64,000 bases of DNA from JACPFJ01 sp036504875 (lineage in GTDB: Bacteria > Desulfobacterota > Desulfuromonadia > Geobacterales > Pseudopelobacteraceae): NCBI GenBank assembly GCA_036504875.1, contig DASXUK010000070.1, positions 1 through 64,000 of the forward strand, in the 5' to 3' direction. How positions within the stretch are numbered: the first letter of the stretch is position 1; the number at the start of each line of letters is the position of its first letter. Both the position numbers and the translations under genes were made by a program. Below the pieces are notes generated by a model, which saw only the letters and a program-made list of their open reading frames with translations, was not told the origin of the DNA and searched no databases. Shown piece by piece: positions 26,749-34,673 of this stretch.

Positions 26749-28119
26749 TTATTTGCCGATACAGAATGAAGAAAATATCAGATCCAGCACCTCATCGTTA
26801 GTGGTCTGACCGGTAACTGATCCTATTGCGGATAAAGCCTCACGCAGATCAATTGCCAATAGCTCAAGGTTGGCCCCAACTTTAAGTCCGTCCTTAACCT
26901 GGCCAAGAATTACATCGGCTGCACTCAAGGCATCGCGATGCCGGGCACGGGATATGGTGACAAATTCGCGGCTGTCTGACATGTTCTGATGAAGGAAGCT
27001 GGTCCTTACCGCTTCTTTTAACTTGTCAACACCTGCGCCGGTATTGGCAGATATATCACACTTCTCCCAGACACCAAATGCAGCCGGGATATCAATAACC
27101 GGTGGCAAATCGCTTTTATTGGTTACCAATATAACCTTACTATTTGCCAGGGCTTCACAAATCAGTCGATCTTCGGAATCATAGGGGCGCGAAGAGTCGA
27201 CCACAAATAACACGAGGTCGGCCTGCGGGATCTCGTCAAGGGCACGATTAATACCTTCTTGCTCGATCATATCAGTGGTGTGACGGATACCGGCGGTGTC
27301 CAGAAGCCGAACTGGAAGACCTCCCAAGTTTATAGTCTCCTCAATAATATCACGAGTGGTACCGGGTAAGTGGGTGACTATGGCACGGTTCTCGTTAAGC
27401 AAACGGTTAAGCAGGCTTGATTTGCCGGCATTAGGCTTACCAATAATGAGAACGGCGATCCCTTCCCGTAAAATACGACCCTCTTCAAAACCGGCCACTA
27501 AGCCGGTAATTATCTGTCGAGCACTATCAATGGCCGAACTGATTGCTACGGTATCTGCCGGCCCGATATCATCTTCAGGGAAGTCAATATACGCTTCGAC
27601 AAGCGCCAGAGCATTTAACAAGAGTAGGCGTGCCTCAGAGATACTTTGCGAAAGCAGCCCGGCACGCTGGCGTTGGGCCAGCTTCAAAGCCGCCTCTGTC
27701 TGAGAACCGATGATATCCATGATCGATTCAGCCTGGACAAGATCGATGCGTCCGTTGAGAAATGCCCGTTTAGTAAACTCACCCGGTTCGGCCAGGCGAG
27801 CGCCACTAGCAAGTGTTAAAGCCAGTACACGCTCAACCACCAGCATGCCTCCGTGACAGTGCAGCTCGAGGACATCTTCACGGGTATAGGAATGCGGGGC
27901 GCGCATCATTACGGCCATAGCCTCGTCAATCAGTTCATTACATTGTTGGTCCCAGATGGTGCCAAAATAAAGACGGTGGCTGATTAGGCCACCGTCTTTC
28001 GCGGGTCTGAAGATAGTGTCGCCGATTATTTCAGCCTGAGGACCGCTAACACGGATGATTCCAATTCCGCCGTTTCCCGGAGGAGTACTGATTGCCGCTA
28101 TTGTATCGCGGATATACAT
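26749..28119 (-). CDS. mnmE: tRNA modification GTPase
   Basis: This is the GTPase partner of MnmG in wobble-uridine modification. The 456-residue protein has the tetrahydrofolate-binding N-domain (TIAAISTPPGNGGIGIIRVSG), a helical domain, and an inserted G domain with G1 GKPNAGKSSL, the PGTTRD switch, DTAG and NKSD motifs. It ends in the required C-terminal FCIGK, whose cysteine is functional. AAGGAG precedes the ATG by eight bases. It follows yidC directly; the jag gene often found between them is absent. Confidence 0.97.
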   Translation of the reverse strand: MYIRDTIAAISTPPGNGGIGIIRVSGPQAEIIGDTIFRPAKDGGLISHRLYFGTIWDQQCNELIDEAMAVMMRAPHSYTREDVLELHCHGGMLVVERVLALTLASGARLAEPGEFTKRAFLNGRIDLVQAESIMDIIGSQTEAALKLAQRQRAGLLSQSISEARLLLLNALALVEAYIDFPEDDIGPADTVAISSAIDSARQIITGLVAGFEEGRILREGIAVLIIGKPNAGKSSLLNRLLNENRAIVTHLPGTTRDIIEETINLGGLPVRLLDTAGIRHTTDMIEQEGINRALDEIPQADLVLFVVDSSRPYDSEDRLICEALANSKVILVTNKSDLPPVIDIPAAFGVWEKCDISANTGAGVDKLKEAVRTSFLHQNMSDSREFVTISRARHRDALSAADVILGQVKDGLKVGANLELLAIDLREALSAIGSVTGQTTNDEVLDLIFSSFCIGK

Positions 28120-28135
28120 GAGCTACTCCTTGCTG

Positions 28136-29770
28136 CTAATCCTTGACCAGTTTATTGATATACATTTGCTGGCCGATAGTAAGTATGTTGTTGACCAGCC
28201 AGTAAAGAACCAAACCGGAGGGGAAACCGAGAAACATGAATGTGAAAACAACCGGCAGGGCCAGCATCATTTTCTGTTGCACCGGATCCATCTGGGAAGG
28301 GGTCATCTTTTGCTGAACAAACATAGAGGCACCCATGAGCAGAGGCAACGGGCCTATTACAAATGGTAGATGCAACAACTGACCAAACAAATTATCTGGA
28401 CCAGCCAGATCGGTGATCCACAGGAAAAACGGGGCGTGTCTCAGTTCGATAGAAAACATCAGCGCTTTATAAAGGGCGAAAAAGACCGGGATCTGTACGA
28501 CCATCGGCAGGCAGCCGCCGAGAGGATTAACCTTGTGGTCTCGATAAAGTTCCATGACCGCCTTGTTCATGGCATCGCGATCATTTTTATGTTTCTCTTT
28601 CAGTTCAGCCATCTTGGGCTGGATCTTCTGCATACCCTTCATGGACTTGTAGCTTTTATGGGTCAGCGGGAAAAAGAACAGCTTAAGAATGACCGTGATG
28701 ATGATTATTGCGACCCCATAATTACCAACGTAGCCGTAGAAAAATTTAAGAGAGTAAAGAAGCGGTTTGGCAATGACCGTAAACCAGCCCAGATCCAGGG
28801 ACTGTTCCAGAGAATTACCTTGCGCCTTGAGTATGTCAATGTCCTTGGGACCGACAAAAAGACGCTGCGCTACAGTCGCTGACTGACCGGGATTTACAAC
28901 GATTTGGGGAGAGGAGGCGACTGACTCCAGGAAGCCAGCCGCATTCTTTTTAAGTTCTACAGAAGCAATGCTGTTTTTCTCTGACAAAAGGGCTGTCATG
29001 AAGTACTTGTCGGCAAAACCGTCCCAGAGAATTGTTTTATCGTATTTTTTAGATACTGCTGCCACATCCTTAACCTTGTCGGTTTTTAAACTGTTATCGG
29101 TGAATATATAAAAACCAGCAGTGTCGAAGCGGTTGTCCTTGACCTTTGGTTCAGCCGGGTAGGTCATAACCTGCTGAATAGATCCGGTAAGCGCAGCAGC
29201 AGAATTATTGATTACCTGGGTGTCCAGTTTAATGGCATAGGAATTACCGGCAAAACTATAGATTTTACGAACTGTGAAACCTTGCCCGGAGACATAATTG
29301 AAGATCAGTTGTCGGTTCTCACCGTTTTTCAGAGAGACCTTATCTGCATCCGCTACATAAACTGCACTCTCCGGAAGATTAAAGCCGGTAGCGCGTGTAG
29401 CAAAGTTGAAGATTGCCGGATCCGCATTTGCGCCAAGAACAACCGGATTAGCAGGCGGCGTTATCTGCTCACGATATTTTTTTAGAGTCAGGCTTTTCAG
29501 ACTGGCTCCACGGGAGGAAAAAACAGCCGTAAAAAGTTCGCTTTCCACTACGACATCTTTTTGTACTACCGTGGTTGGTACTGTGCTGGCTGTAGCAGAT
29601 GCCGCTGTGCCATCTTGCTGAGACACCGGCGGGACAGATGAAGCTGTTGAAGAAGCAGATGGGGCGGTGGCCGGTATCTGGGTCGGCTTTTTTTCAGGGC
29701 CGAAAAACGTGGAAAAAATGTAGAAAACTGCTATTGAAAGAATCACTGCTAAAAAGGCACGTTTTTCCAT
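28136..29770 (-). CDS. yidC: membrane protein insertase YidC
   Basis: YidC inserts and folds inner-membrane proteins, alone or with SecYEG. The 544-residue protein has an N-terminal anchor (~5-23), a large periplasmic domain with a Ser/Thr/Ala/Pro-rich linker (~30-70), and the conserved 60KD core of five membrane helices. The core contains GNYGVAIIIITVILKL, the KYKSMKGMQKIQPKM-like cytoplasmic loop and GGCLPMVVQIPVFFALY. Its C-terminus is short (INKLVKD). GGAGC lies five bases before the ATG. Confidence 0.96.
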   Translation of the reverse strand: MEKRAFLAVILSIAVFYIFSTFFGPEKKPTQIPATAPSASSTASSVPPVSQQDGTAASATASTVPTTVVQKDVVVESELFTAVFSSRGASLKSLTLKKYREQITPPANPVVLGANADPAIFNFATRATGFNLPESAVYVADADKVSLKNGENRQLIFNYVSGQGFTVRKIYSFAGNSYAIKLDTQVINNSAAALTGSIQQVMTYPAEPKVKDNRFDTAGFYIFTDNSLKTDKVKDVAAVSKKYDKTILWDGFADKYFMTALLSEKNSIASVELKKNAAGFLESVASSPQIVVNPGQSATVAQRLFVGPKDIDILKAQGNSLEQSLDLGWFTVIAKPLLYSLKFFYGYVGNYGVAIIIITVILKLFFFPLTHKSYKSMKGMQKIQPKMAELKEKHKNDRDAMNKAVMELYRDHKVNPLGGCLPMVVQIPVFFALYKALMFSIELRHAPFFLWITDLAGPDNLFGQLLHLPFVIGPLPLLMGASMFVQQKMTPSQMDPVQQKMMLALPVVFTFMFLGFPSGLVLYWLVNNILTIGQQMYINKLVKD

Positions 29771-29792
29771 AAAAGCTCCATTGTGCTGTCAA

Positions 29793-30005
29793 TTAAGGTA
29801 CGGGATCATATCCGCCAGGGTGAAAAGGATGGCATTTAAAAAGCCGAAGCAGGGAAAGCCAACCACCCCTGATCAGCCCATGCCGTAAAATGGATACCCG
29901 GGAATACTCGGAACAGGAGGGATAGAAGCGACAAGCCGGGGGAAGAAGCGGCGAAAGCATCTTCTGATACAGCTTGATTACAAGGAGCGCGGTGCTCTTG
30001 AGCAT
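29793..30005 (-). CDS. yidD: membrane protein insertion efficiency factor YidD
   Basis: This small 70-residue protein is associated with YidC-dependent insertion. It has the full family signature: LYQKMLSPLLPPACRFYPSCSEYS, then the GLIRGGWLSLLRLFKCHPFHPGGYDPVP tail given here as separate conserved parts (RLFKCHPF, GGYDPVP). It overlaps rnpA by 28 bases and lies 22 bases before yidC. Confidence 0.95.
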   Translation of the reverse strand: MLKSTALLVIKLYQKMLSPLLPPACRFYPSCSEYSRVSILRHGLIRGGWLSLLRLFKCHPFHPGGYDPVP

Positions 30006-30382
30006 GAGGGTTTGCCGATAAATCTGAATGCCTTTTCAAGTTCCCTTTGAACAGAGGGAAAATCCATGGTTGCTGAATCACGTCGAGCAATGACATTCAT
30101 GTCAACAGATGGTAAAAGTTGCCGGTTATGTCTGAAAATCTCTCTAATGTAGCGCTTCAGGCGATTGCGGGTAACAGCGCAACCAACTTTTTTGCTTACA
30201 GTAACTCCAAGACGTGCTTGAGCCTGCTCACTGACCTGCCAGACCAATAAAAAACCCTTGACTGTGATCTTGTCAGTAGAGCCTGATAGTCTTAAAAAAT
30301 CAGCGCGTTTCCGCAAGCGCAGAGACTTGGGAAACGTGCTGTTAAGACTTGCCCCATCAATACAGGAATTACTTGGCTGCAA
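29978..30382 (-). CDS. rnpA: ribonuclease P protein component
   Basis: This is the protein subunit of RNase P, which matures tRNA 5' ends with the rnpB RNA (not in the window). The protein has RLRKRADFLRL and the RNR motif region as GCAVTRNRLKRYIREIFR, with the usual basic groove. The only evident start in frame is TTG at 30382, giving 134 residues and a 14-base overlap with rpmH; no ribosome-binding site is visible, so coupling to rpmH is likely. The C-terminal ~28 codons overlap yidD and are probably poorly conserved. Confidence 0.92.
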   Translation of the reverse strand: MQPSNSCIDGASLNSTFPKSLRLRKRADFLRLSGSTDKITVKGFLLVWQVSEQAQARLGVTVSKKVGCAVTRNRLKRYIREIFRHNRQLLPSVDMNVIARRDSATMDFPSVQRELEKAFRFIGKPSCSRAPRSL

Positions 30383-30518
30383 TGCGAACTGAGAGATTTT
30401 TGCGACCCTTAGCCCTTCTGCGCTTGATCACAAGACGACCGTTCTTAGTGGCCATCCTCACCAAAAATCCATGGGTACGTTTACGGGAAGTATTACTTGG
30501 CTGAAATGTTCTTTTCAT
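30369..30518 (-). CDS. rpmH: 50S ribosomal protein L34
   Basis: A 49-residue basic protein is read on the minus strand: MKRTFQPSNTSRKRTHGF, then LVRMATKNGRLVIKRRRAKGR, ending VRIAAK. This is the canonical L34 sequence. GAGGTG lies six to seven bases before the ATG. It is the first gene of the leftward rpmH-rnpA-yidD-yidC-mnmE-mnmG-rsmG set. Confidence 0.97.
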   Translation of the reverse strand: MKRTFQPSNTSRKRTHGFLVRMATKNGRLVIKRRRAKGRKNLSVRIAAK

Positions 30519-30554
30519 ATCAACACCTCTAATAAAATTTTACAGGAAATGAGT

Positions 30555-30583
30555 TATTAACCATAGCTGCTGGGTCTTGTCAA
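30555..30583 (-). promoter_or_regulatory. promoter of rpmH operon
   Basis: On the minus strand a perfect -35 TTGACA (30578-30583) is followed after 17 bases by TTAATA (30555-30560), or after 18 bases by TAATAA. This lies about 37 bases upstream of the rpmH start codon, so it fits a sigma-70 promoter for the L34 operon. Confidence 0.6.
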
Positions 30584-30599
30584 GCAAATTATTATCTTG

Positions 30600-30863
30600 T
30601 CTGTTCAGCCCTTCCAATTGTTTTGCCTTGTAAAATAGCACAGCCTCTGATAATCTTCTGCTTCCTGAAAAGTGTTTTTTTTTGAATTAATCGTTGTAAA
30701 CTTTTGTTTTTATTATAAAAAAAGTTATCAACAGATGTTGAAAATCATGTTAATAACTTATCAGTAAATTTTATAAAAGTATATCTTAAACCTACGTATA
30801 ATACTGATATTTTTTCAAAGATGAAGGTGTTGATAACTCCTCGTTAACCAAAGCTATAATGAA
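30600..30863. other. rpmH-dnaA intergenic region, part of the origin area
   Basis: This AT-rich region of about 260 bases separates the diverging origin-flanking operons. DnaA-box-like 9-mers TTATCAACA occur at 30725-30733 (plus) and as the reverse complement at 30828-30836. A perfect -10 TATAAT at 30797-30802, 62 bases before dnaA, may belong to the dnaA promoter, but no good -35 is seen. Boxes this close to dnaA may serve autoregulation as well as initiation. Confidence 0.55.
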
Positions 30864-32222
30864 ATGATTCCTATGCAAGAAGCCTGGCAGCAAGCCATTG
30901 AAAATCTGGAAAAAGTTTTATCTGAGCGCGATTTTACGACCTGGATCAAACCGATTCTCTTTAGCCATCATGATGCAGATTCCATCTATCTTTCTGTACC
31001 AACCTTGTTTTTTAAAGAATGGCTGGAGGAGCATCACCAAAAGGTGCTGGTTGATGCTGTCTCAAAAACAGCTGGCTGCAATGTCTCGATAAGTTTCGTC
31101 ATCCTTGAAAATGACGCCGAATATGAAACAATCTTACCGGAAGATTTGATAATCAAGGGTCACCAGGAGATAGAACCCAACAAAGGCCCGGTCGAATATG
31201 CCTTTACCCCGCTCAACAACAAGTATACTTTTGATTTGTTCGTCAGCGGTACGGGTAATCAGTTTGCGCATGCAGCTGCCATGTCTGTGGCAAATAATCC
31301 GGCTGACACCTATAACCCGCTATTCATCTATGGTGGTGTAGGGCTTGGTAAGAGCCATCTGCTCAATGCCATCGGACATACCATCCGGTTGAATTCACCT
31401 GAAAAAAACGTGTGTTATTGTTCAGCTGAAAAATTCATGTATGAGATGGTCAATCATCTGCGGCTCAAAAAGATGGACATGTTTAGAAGCCGCTTCAGAA
31501 ACGTGGATGTGCTGCTTATTGATGATATCCAGTTTATATCTGGTAAAACCGGTACGCAGGAAGAATTTTTTCATACTTTTAATGCGCTTCATGAGGCGCA
31601 CAAGCAGATTGTTATTACTTCCGATAAATTTCCAAGAGAAATTTCGGATTTAGAAGAGCGCCTTAGATCCCGGTTTGAATGGGGTCTTATTGCGGACATC
31701 CAGCCGCCAGATTTGGAAACAAAGATAGCCATCCTCAAGAAAAAATCGGAACTTTTTAGAATCAACCTACCGGATGATGTTGCCTATTTTCTTGCCTCAA
31801 GTGATACCCGCAACATCCGGGAACTGGAAGGCATGTTGATCCGGCTAGGTGCTTTCAGCAGCCTTCAGAGCATACCCATCACACTGACTATGGCCAAGGA
31901 GAGCCTGAAGGATATATTGGGCGACAGACGGAAGGATATCACCGTCGAGCTTATTCAAAAAGCTACAGCAGATTATTTTGGTTTAAAAACTGTGGATTTG
32001 AAATCAGACAAGCGGCTTAAAAATTTCGTTCAAGCCCGTCAAATAGCAATCTGGCTTTGCCGTGATTTAACAAAGGCCTCCTATCCGGATATTGGTTCAC
32101 GTTTTGGTGGCAAGGATCATTCTACTGTAATTTATGCAACAAAAAAAATAGAGAAAGCTCTAAAAGAAGATCACAAACTCGCTAAATTTATTGATGAAAT
32201 CAAACATAATTTACTTAAGTAA
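30864..32222 (+). CDS. dnaA: chromosomal replication initiator protein DnaA
   Basis: DnaA binds DnaA boxes and melts oriC. The 452-residue protein has the four-domain layout: DnaB-interacting N-domain (1-~80), short linker, AAA+ domain with Walker A GGVGLGKSH, Walker B LLIDDIQF and arginine-finger region, and the C-terminal DNA-binding domain with the signature GGKDHSTVIYA. An in-frame ATG lies four codons into the protein; the first ATG is kept. It heads the rightward dnaA-dnaN-recF-gyrB-gyrA series. Confidence 0.98.
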   Translation: MIPMQEAWQQAIENLEKVLSERDFTTWIKPILFSHHDADSIYLSVPTLFFKEWLEEHHQKVLVDAVSKTAGCNVSISFVILENDAEYETILPEDLIIKGHQEIEPNKGPVEYAFTPLNNKYTFDLFVSGTGNQFAHAAAMSVANNPADTYNPLFIYGGVGLGKSHLLNAIGHTIRLNSPEKNVCYCSAEKFMYEMVNHLRLKKMDMFRSRFRNVDVLLIDDIQFISGKTGTQEEFFHTFNALHEAHKQIVITSDKFPREISDLEERLRSRFEWGLIADIQPPDLETKIAILKKKSELFRINLPDDVAYFLASSDTRNIRELEGMLIRLGAFSSLQSIPITLTMAKESLKDILGDRRKDITVELIQKATADYFGLKTVDLKSDKRLKNFVQARQIAIWLCRDLTKASYPDIGSRFGGKDHSTVIYATKKIEKALKEDHKLAKFIDEIKHNLLK

Positions 32223-32429
32223 CATTACCTGTGTAAAAGGCTGATAAAAACTGTTAATAACTTTTTAGCTGTTGATAACCAGCTTTTATAAGCTGAAGTC
32301 ATCCACAGGCCTGACAAGAGAAAAAATGCGGGAGTTCATAGCGATAGGAAGTTATTACCCATATCCACAGGACCAACAAGAACAACAAGCTTTTATATCT
32401 TTATAAAACTATATAGTAAGGAGCGAGAC
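32223..32429. other. dnaA-dnaN intergenic region, likely oriC
   Basis: This AT-rich spacer of 207 bases has several DnaA-box-like sequences. These are TGTTGATAA (reverse of TTATCAACA) at 32270-32278, TCATCCACA at 32299-32307, and ATATCCACA at 32361-32369, with AT-only stretches near the dnaN start. The dnaA-dnaN spacer is the origin in many bacteria. Whether this or the rpmH-dnaA spacer is the unwinding site cannot be decided by eye. Confidence 0.55.
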
Positions 32430-33551
32430 ATGGAATTCAGGATCGATAAGGAAATATTCCTTAAGTCATTACAAAAGATTCAGGGAATTGTCGAAAAGAG
32501 GACTTCCATGCCAATTCTTTCGAATGTTTTAATAGAGGCAGCTGATTCAGCGCTGTATGTGACCGCTACCGATCTGGAAGTGGGAATGAAAAGCACCTAT
32601 CCGGCTGAGGTAACAACGCCCGGCAAGATAACCATTGGTGCCAAAAAGCTGTATGAAATCGTGAAGGAATTGCCCAATCAGGAAATAATTTTTTCCACTA
32701 AGGACAACGACTGGGTTGAAATAAAATGCGGCAAGGTACAATTTAATATAGTTGGGCTTTCTCCCGAGGAGTTCCCTTATTTTCCTGCGGTCAAGGAAGA
32801 AAACCTGTTCGCTATCGAAAGCAACCTGCTGAAAGGGATGATTGAAAAAACCTCCTTTGCCATTTGCAACGACGAAACCAAATACAACCTGAACGGACTT
32901 TTTACCAAGGTCGAGGTAACCGCCAGCGGTGAACAGATTCTCAAGATGGTTGCTACTGACGGCCATCGCCTTTCCATAGCTGCCGGATCCTTTAAGGGCA
33001 GCGCTGGACCTGAGCTTACCAAAGGTGTTATCCTGCCGAAAAAAGGCATCTCTGAGATGAAGAAAATCACCGACGAGGACAGCGGTTCCCTCTTGTTTGG
33101 CTTCATGGACAACAGCGCCGTGATCAAGAGAGGCGATTCCTACATGGTGATGCGGCTGGTTGATGGAGAATTTCCAGACTACAATCGGGTTGTGCCGGTA
33201 GCAAACGATCGCATCATCAAGATCAGTAAAGAGGTTTTTACACACTCCGTGCGCAGGATGGCGATTCTTTCGAGTGAGAAATTCAAAGGAATCATGCTGG
33301 ATATCTCTGCCAACAGCATCAAGATATCCTCCAGCAACCCAGAATTAGGCGATGCAAAGGAAGAAATCGATGTCACTTATGGTGGCGAGCCCTTCTCTGT
33401 CAGGTTCAATGCCCGTTATCTGCTTGATGTATTGGCTGTGGCAGAAACAGACAACGTTGAGATGAAATTCAAGGACGAGCTGTCTCCTTCAATCATCGTC
33501 CCGGAACAATCCGACAGCTTCCTGGCGGTAATCATGCCGATGAGACTTTAA
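32430..33551 (+). CDS. dnaN: DNA polymerase III beta subunit (sliding clamp)
   Basis: The homodimeric ring tethers DNA polymerase to its template. The 373-residue length and the pattern (GIVEKRTSMPILSNVLIEA near the start, ATDGHRLS in the middle, terminal VIMPMRL) are standard for DnaN. GGAGCGAG lies before the ATG. It is 207 bases downstream of dnaA and nine bases before recF. Confidence 0.98.
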   Translation: MEFRIDKEIFLKSLQKIQGIVEKRTSMPILSNVLIEAADSALYVTATDLEVGMKSTYPAEVTTPGKITIGAKKLYEIVKELPNQEIIFSTKDNDWVEIKCGKVQFNIVGLSPEEFPYFPAVKEENLFAIESNLLKGMIEKTSFAICNDETKYNLNGLFTKVEVTASGEQILKMVATDGHRLSIAAGSFKGSAGPELTKGVILPKKGISEMKKITDEDSGSLLFGFMDNSAVIKRGDSYMVMRLVDGEFPDYNRVVPVANDRIIKISKEVFTHSVRRMAILSSEKFKGIMLDISANSIKISSSNPELGDAKEEIDVTYGGEPFSVRFNARYLLDVLAVAETDNVEMKFKDELSPSIIVPEQSDSFLAVIMPMRL

Positions 33552-33560
33552 AGAGGGTAG

Positions 33561-34673
33561 ATGCGGCTTAGATACTTGGCGATTGCCGGTTATCGTAATC
33601 TTGAAAATTCACGGATTGAACCGGGCAGCTGTTTCAACCTGCTGTATGGGCTCAACGGCCAAGGTAAGACCAATCTTTTGGAAGCGATATTTCTTTTGGG
33701 AAATCCGCGTTCCTTCAGAAACGCGCGCCTGCCGGATTTAATCAGGCATGGCGAAGGTTTGGCCCAGGTTTTTGGAACGGTAGAGTCGGGCAACGTAAAG
33801 CACCAGATCAAGCTTTCTCTGGAATCAGCCGGTCGCCGGGTTGAAATCGACGGCAAAGCTACCCAACGAGCATCTGATCTGCACGGCAAATTGAATGCGG
33901 TTGTTTTTTCACCGGATGACACCGGGATGGTCAGACAGGGACCTGATTCGCGCCGCCGATTTCTTGATCGCGCCGTGTATATGGGTGATATTGGCTATTT
34001 GCATTGCTGGCACAGTTATCAAAGAATCCTCAAGCAGCGCAATCACCTGCTGAAGGTCAACGATAAATCGGGCCTCGATACATGGACTGAAAAATTAGCC
34101 GAGCTGGGGGCCGAAGTCATTGAACGGCGGCTGCATTTTGTTGCTGGTCTTAATGAAAGTCTCAAACGGCATTACACCACTATTTCGGGAGGGAACGAGG
34201 CGGTAGATCTCAGTTACCGACCAGACGGAGTGCCGGCAACGGACAGAGACAAAATCCGGGAAGAGTTATTACAGCTACTCGCGCGCCATGCCAAAAGCGA
34301 TGAACGCTACGGCACTACAACCGCCGGGCCGCATCGGGACGACCTGACGCTTCTGCTGGACGGGCGGCCACTTAAATCATTCGGCTCTCAGGGTCAGCAA
34401 AAAAGCTTTGTTCTGGCATTGAAAATGGCCGAGATGGATAATCTTCAGACAATTTTCAATGAGCCGCCCCTACTTTTACTGGATGATATGAGCTCGGAGC
34501 TGGATGCTGACAGAAACAAAAATTTGCTGGACTTTCTTACCACCCGGGATATCCAGGTGTTTATTACAACAACCGAACGATCACCCGCCCTTCTGGGGGC
34601 TGCTGTTAACTGCGCCGTTTTCCGTGTGGAAGGCGGCAATCTGACGTTTGAGGGAAATGAATCACATGAGTGA
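33561..34673 (+). CDS. recF: DNA replication and repair protein RecF
   Basis: This SMC-like ATPase helps load RecA at gapped DNA with RecO/RecR. The 370-residue protein has Walker A GLNGQGKTN, the signature SQGQQK and Walker B LLLLDDMSSELD. It overlaps the start of gyrB by eight bases. Confidence 0.97.
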   Translation: MRLRYLAIAGYRNLENSRIEPGSCFNLLYGLNGQGKTNLLEAIFLLGNPRSFRNARLPDLIRHGEGLAQVFGTVESGNVKHQIKLSLESAGRRVEIDGKATQRASDLHGKLNAVVFSPDDTGMVRQGPDSRRRFLDRAVYMGDIGYLHCWHSYQRILKQRNHLLKVNDKSGLDTWTEKLAELGAEVIERRLHFVAGLNESLKRHYTTISGGNEAVDLSYRPDGVPATDRDKIREELLQLLARHAKSDERYGTTTAGPHRDDLTLLLDGRPLKSFGSQGQQKSFVLALKMAEMDNLQTIFNEPPLLLLDDMSSELDADRNKNLLDFLTTRDIQVFITTTERSPALLGAAVNCAVFRVEGGNLTFEGNESHE

